DNA of 6,549 nucleotides from a bacterium (lineage in GTDB: Bacteria; Zixibacteria; MSB-5A5; GN15; FEB-12), in assembly GCA_030612965.1 (NCBI GenBank), contig JAUWMW010000135.1:1-6549 (forward strand). Direction: 5' to 3'. Below are positions 6,459-6,549 of this stretch, one piece after another. The notes below the pieces were generated by a model that saw only the letters and a list, made by a program, of their open reading frames with translations, was not told the origin of the DNA and did no database searches. The stretch's first letter is position 1. Each line of letters starts with the position of its first letter. Position numbers and translations under genes: made by a program.

Positions 6459-6544
6459 GGAGAGGTGGCCGAGTGGTCGAAGGCGCACGCCTGGAAAGTG
6501 TGTATAGGTAACCCCTATCCAGGGTTCGAATCCCTGCCTCTCCG
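6459..6544 (+). tRNA. tRNA-Ser, anticodon GGA
   Basis: A complete class II tRNA of 86 bases, folded by hand. The acceptor stem GGAGAGG (6459-6465) pairs with CCTCTCC (6537-6543), with discriminator G at 6544. The D stem is GCC/GGC (6468-6470 with 6482-6484). The anticodon stem CACGC (6486-6490) pairs with GTGTG (6498-6502), including one G-T pair, around a 7-base loop CTGGAAA. The anticodon is GGA at 6493-6495, reading UCC and UCU serine codons. The long variable arm ATAGG/CCTAT (6504-6508 with 6514-6518) is as expected for tRNA-Ser. The T arm CAGGG-TTCGAAT-CCCTG spans 6520-6536. The 3' CCA is not encoded (the next bases are CTTTT), so it must be added by tRNA nucleotidyltransferase. No intron and no mismatch apart from the G-T pair. 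Confidence 0.97.
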
Positions 6545-6549
6545 CTTTT

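Noticed and set aside
6459..6544. tRNA-Ser as an attachment site for an integrated element
   Set aside because: The window ends 5 bases after the tRNA, so no integrase or direct repeat can be seen; the upstream side holds only housekeeping genes.

Overview
The window looks like ordinary chromosomal housekeeping DNA from a Gram-negative (diderm) bacterium, moderately GC-rich by eye. The diderm assignment rests on a tandem pair of LptF/LptG-type lipopolysaccharide-export permeases. The LptF-like protein carries an extra helical stretch of about 75 residues in its periplasmic part. As I recall, long LptF proteins of this kind occur in Bacteroidota and related (FCB) lineages, so an uncultured FCB-like bacterium is a reasonable guess. 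No gene here proves a phylum.

Layout: (1) At 1-399 (+) lies the C-terminal three quarters or so of LuxS, cut by the left edge. (2) At 440-3634 a minus-strand operon reads lptF, then lptG, then a class I SAM-dependent methyltransferase of unknown substrate, with a 4-base gap and a 1-base overlap between genes. It converges on luxS. (3) At 3635-3785 there is a divergent intergenic region, AT-rich on the lptF side, with a 14-bp perfect palindrome close to the plus-strand operon start. (4) At 3786-6248 a plus-strand operon reads a YhaM-like OB-fold/HD-domain exoribonuclease, then a FetA-like ABC ATPase, then a FetB-like (UPF0014) permease. Its junctions are a 4-base gap and an ATGA overlap. (5) At 6249-6458 a non-coding stretch has two hairpins, the second followed by a T-run that fits a terminator for the fet operon. 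(6) At 6459-6544 there is a complete tRNA-Ser(GGA).

How the genes work together: LptF and LptG would form the inner-membrane channel of the LptB2FG transporter that extracts LPS. The co-transcribed methyltransferase may act in envelope or small-molecule metabolism, but nothing in its sequence says so. FetA and FetB would form an ATP-driven exporter, linked in E. coli to iron efflux and oxidative-stress tolerance. Its coupling to a putative RNA exonuclease is the most distinctive arrangement here. I found no CRISPR array, insertion sequence, phage gene, toxin-antitoxin pair or clearly new system. The observations worth a second look are modest: the yhaM-fetAB linkage, the lptFG-methyltransferase linkage, the LptF insertion, the palindrome upstream of yhaM, and the hairpins around the tRNA.
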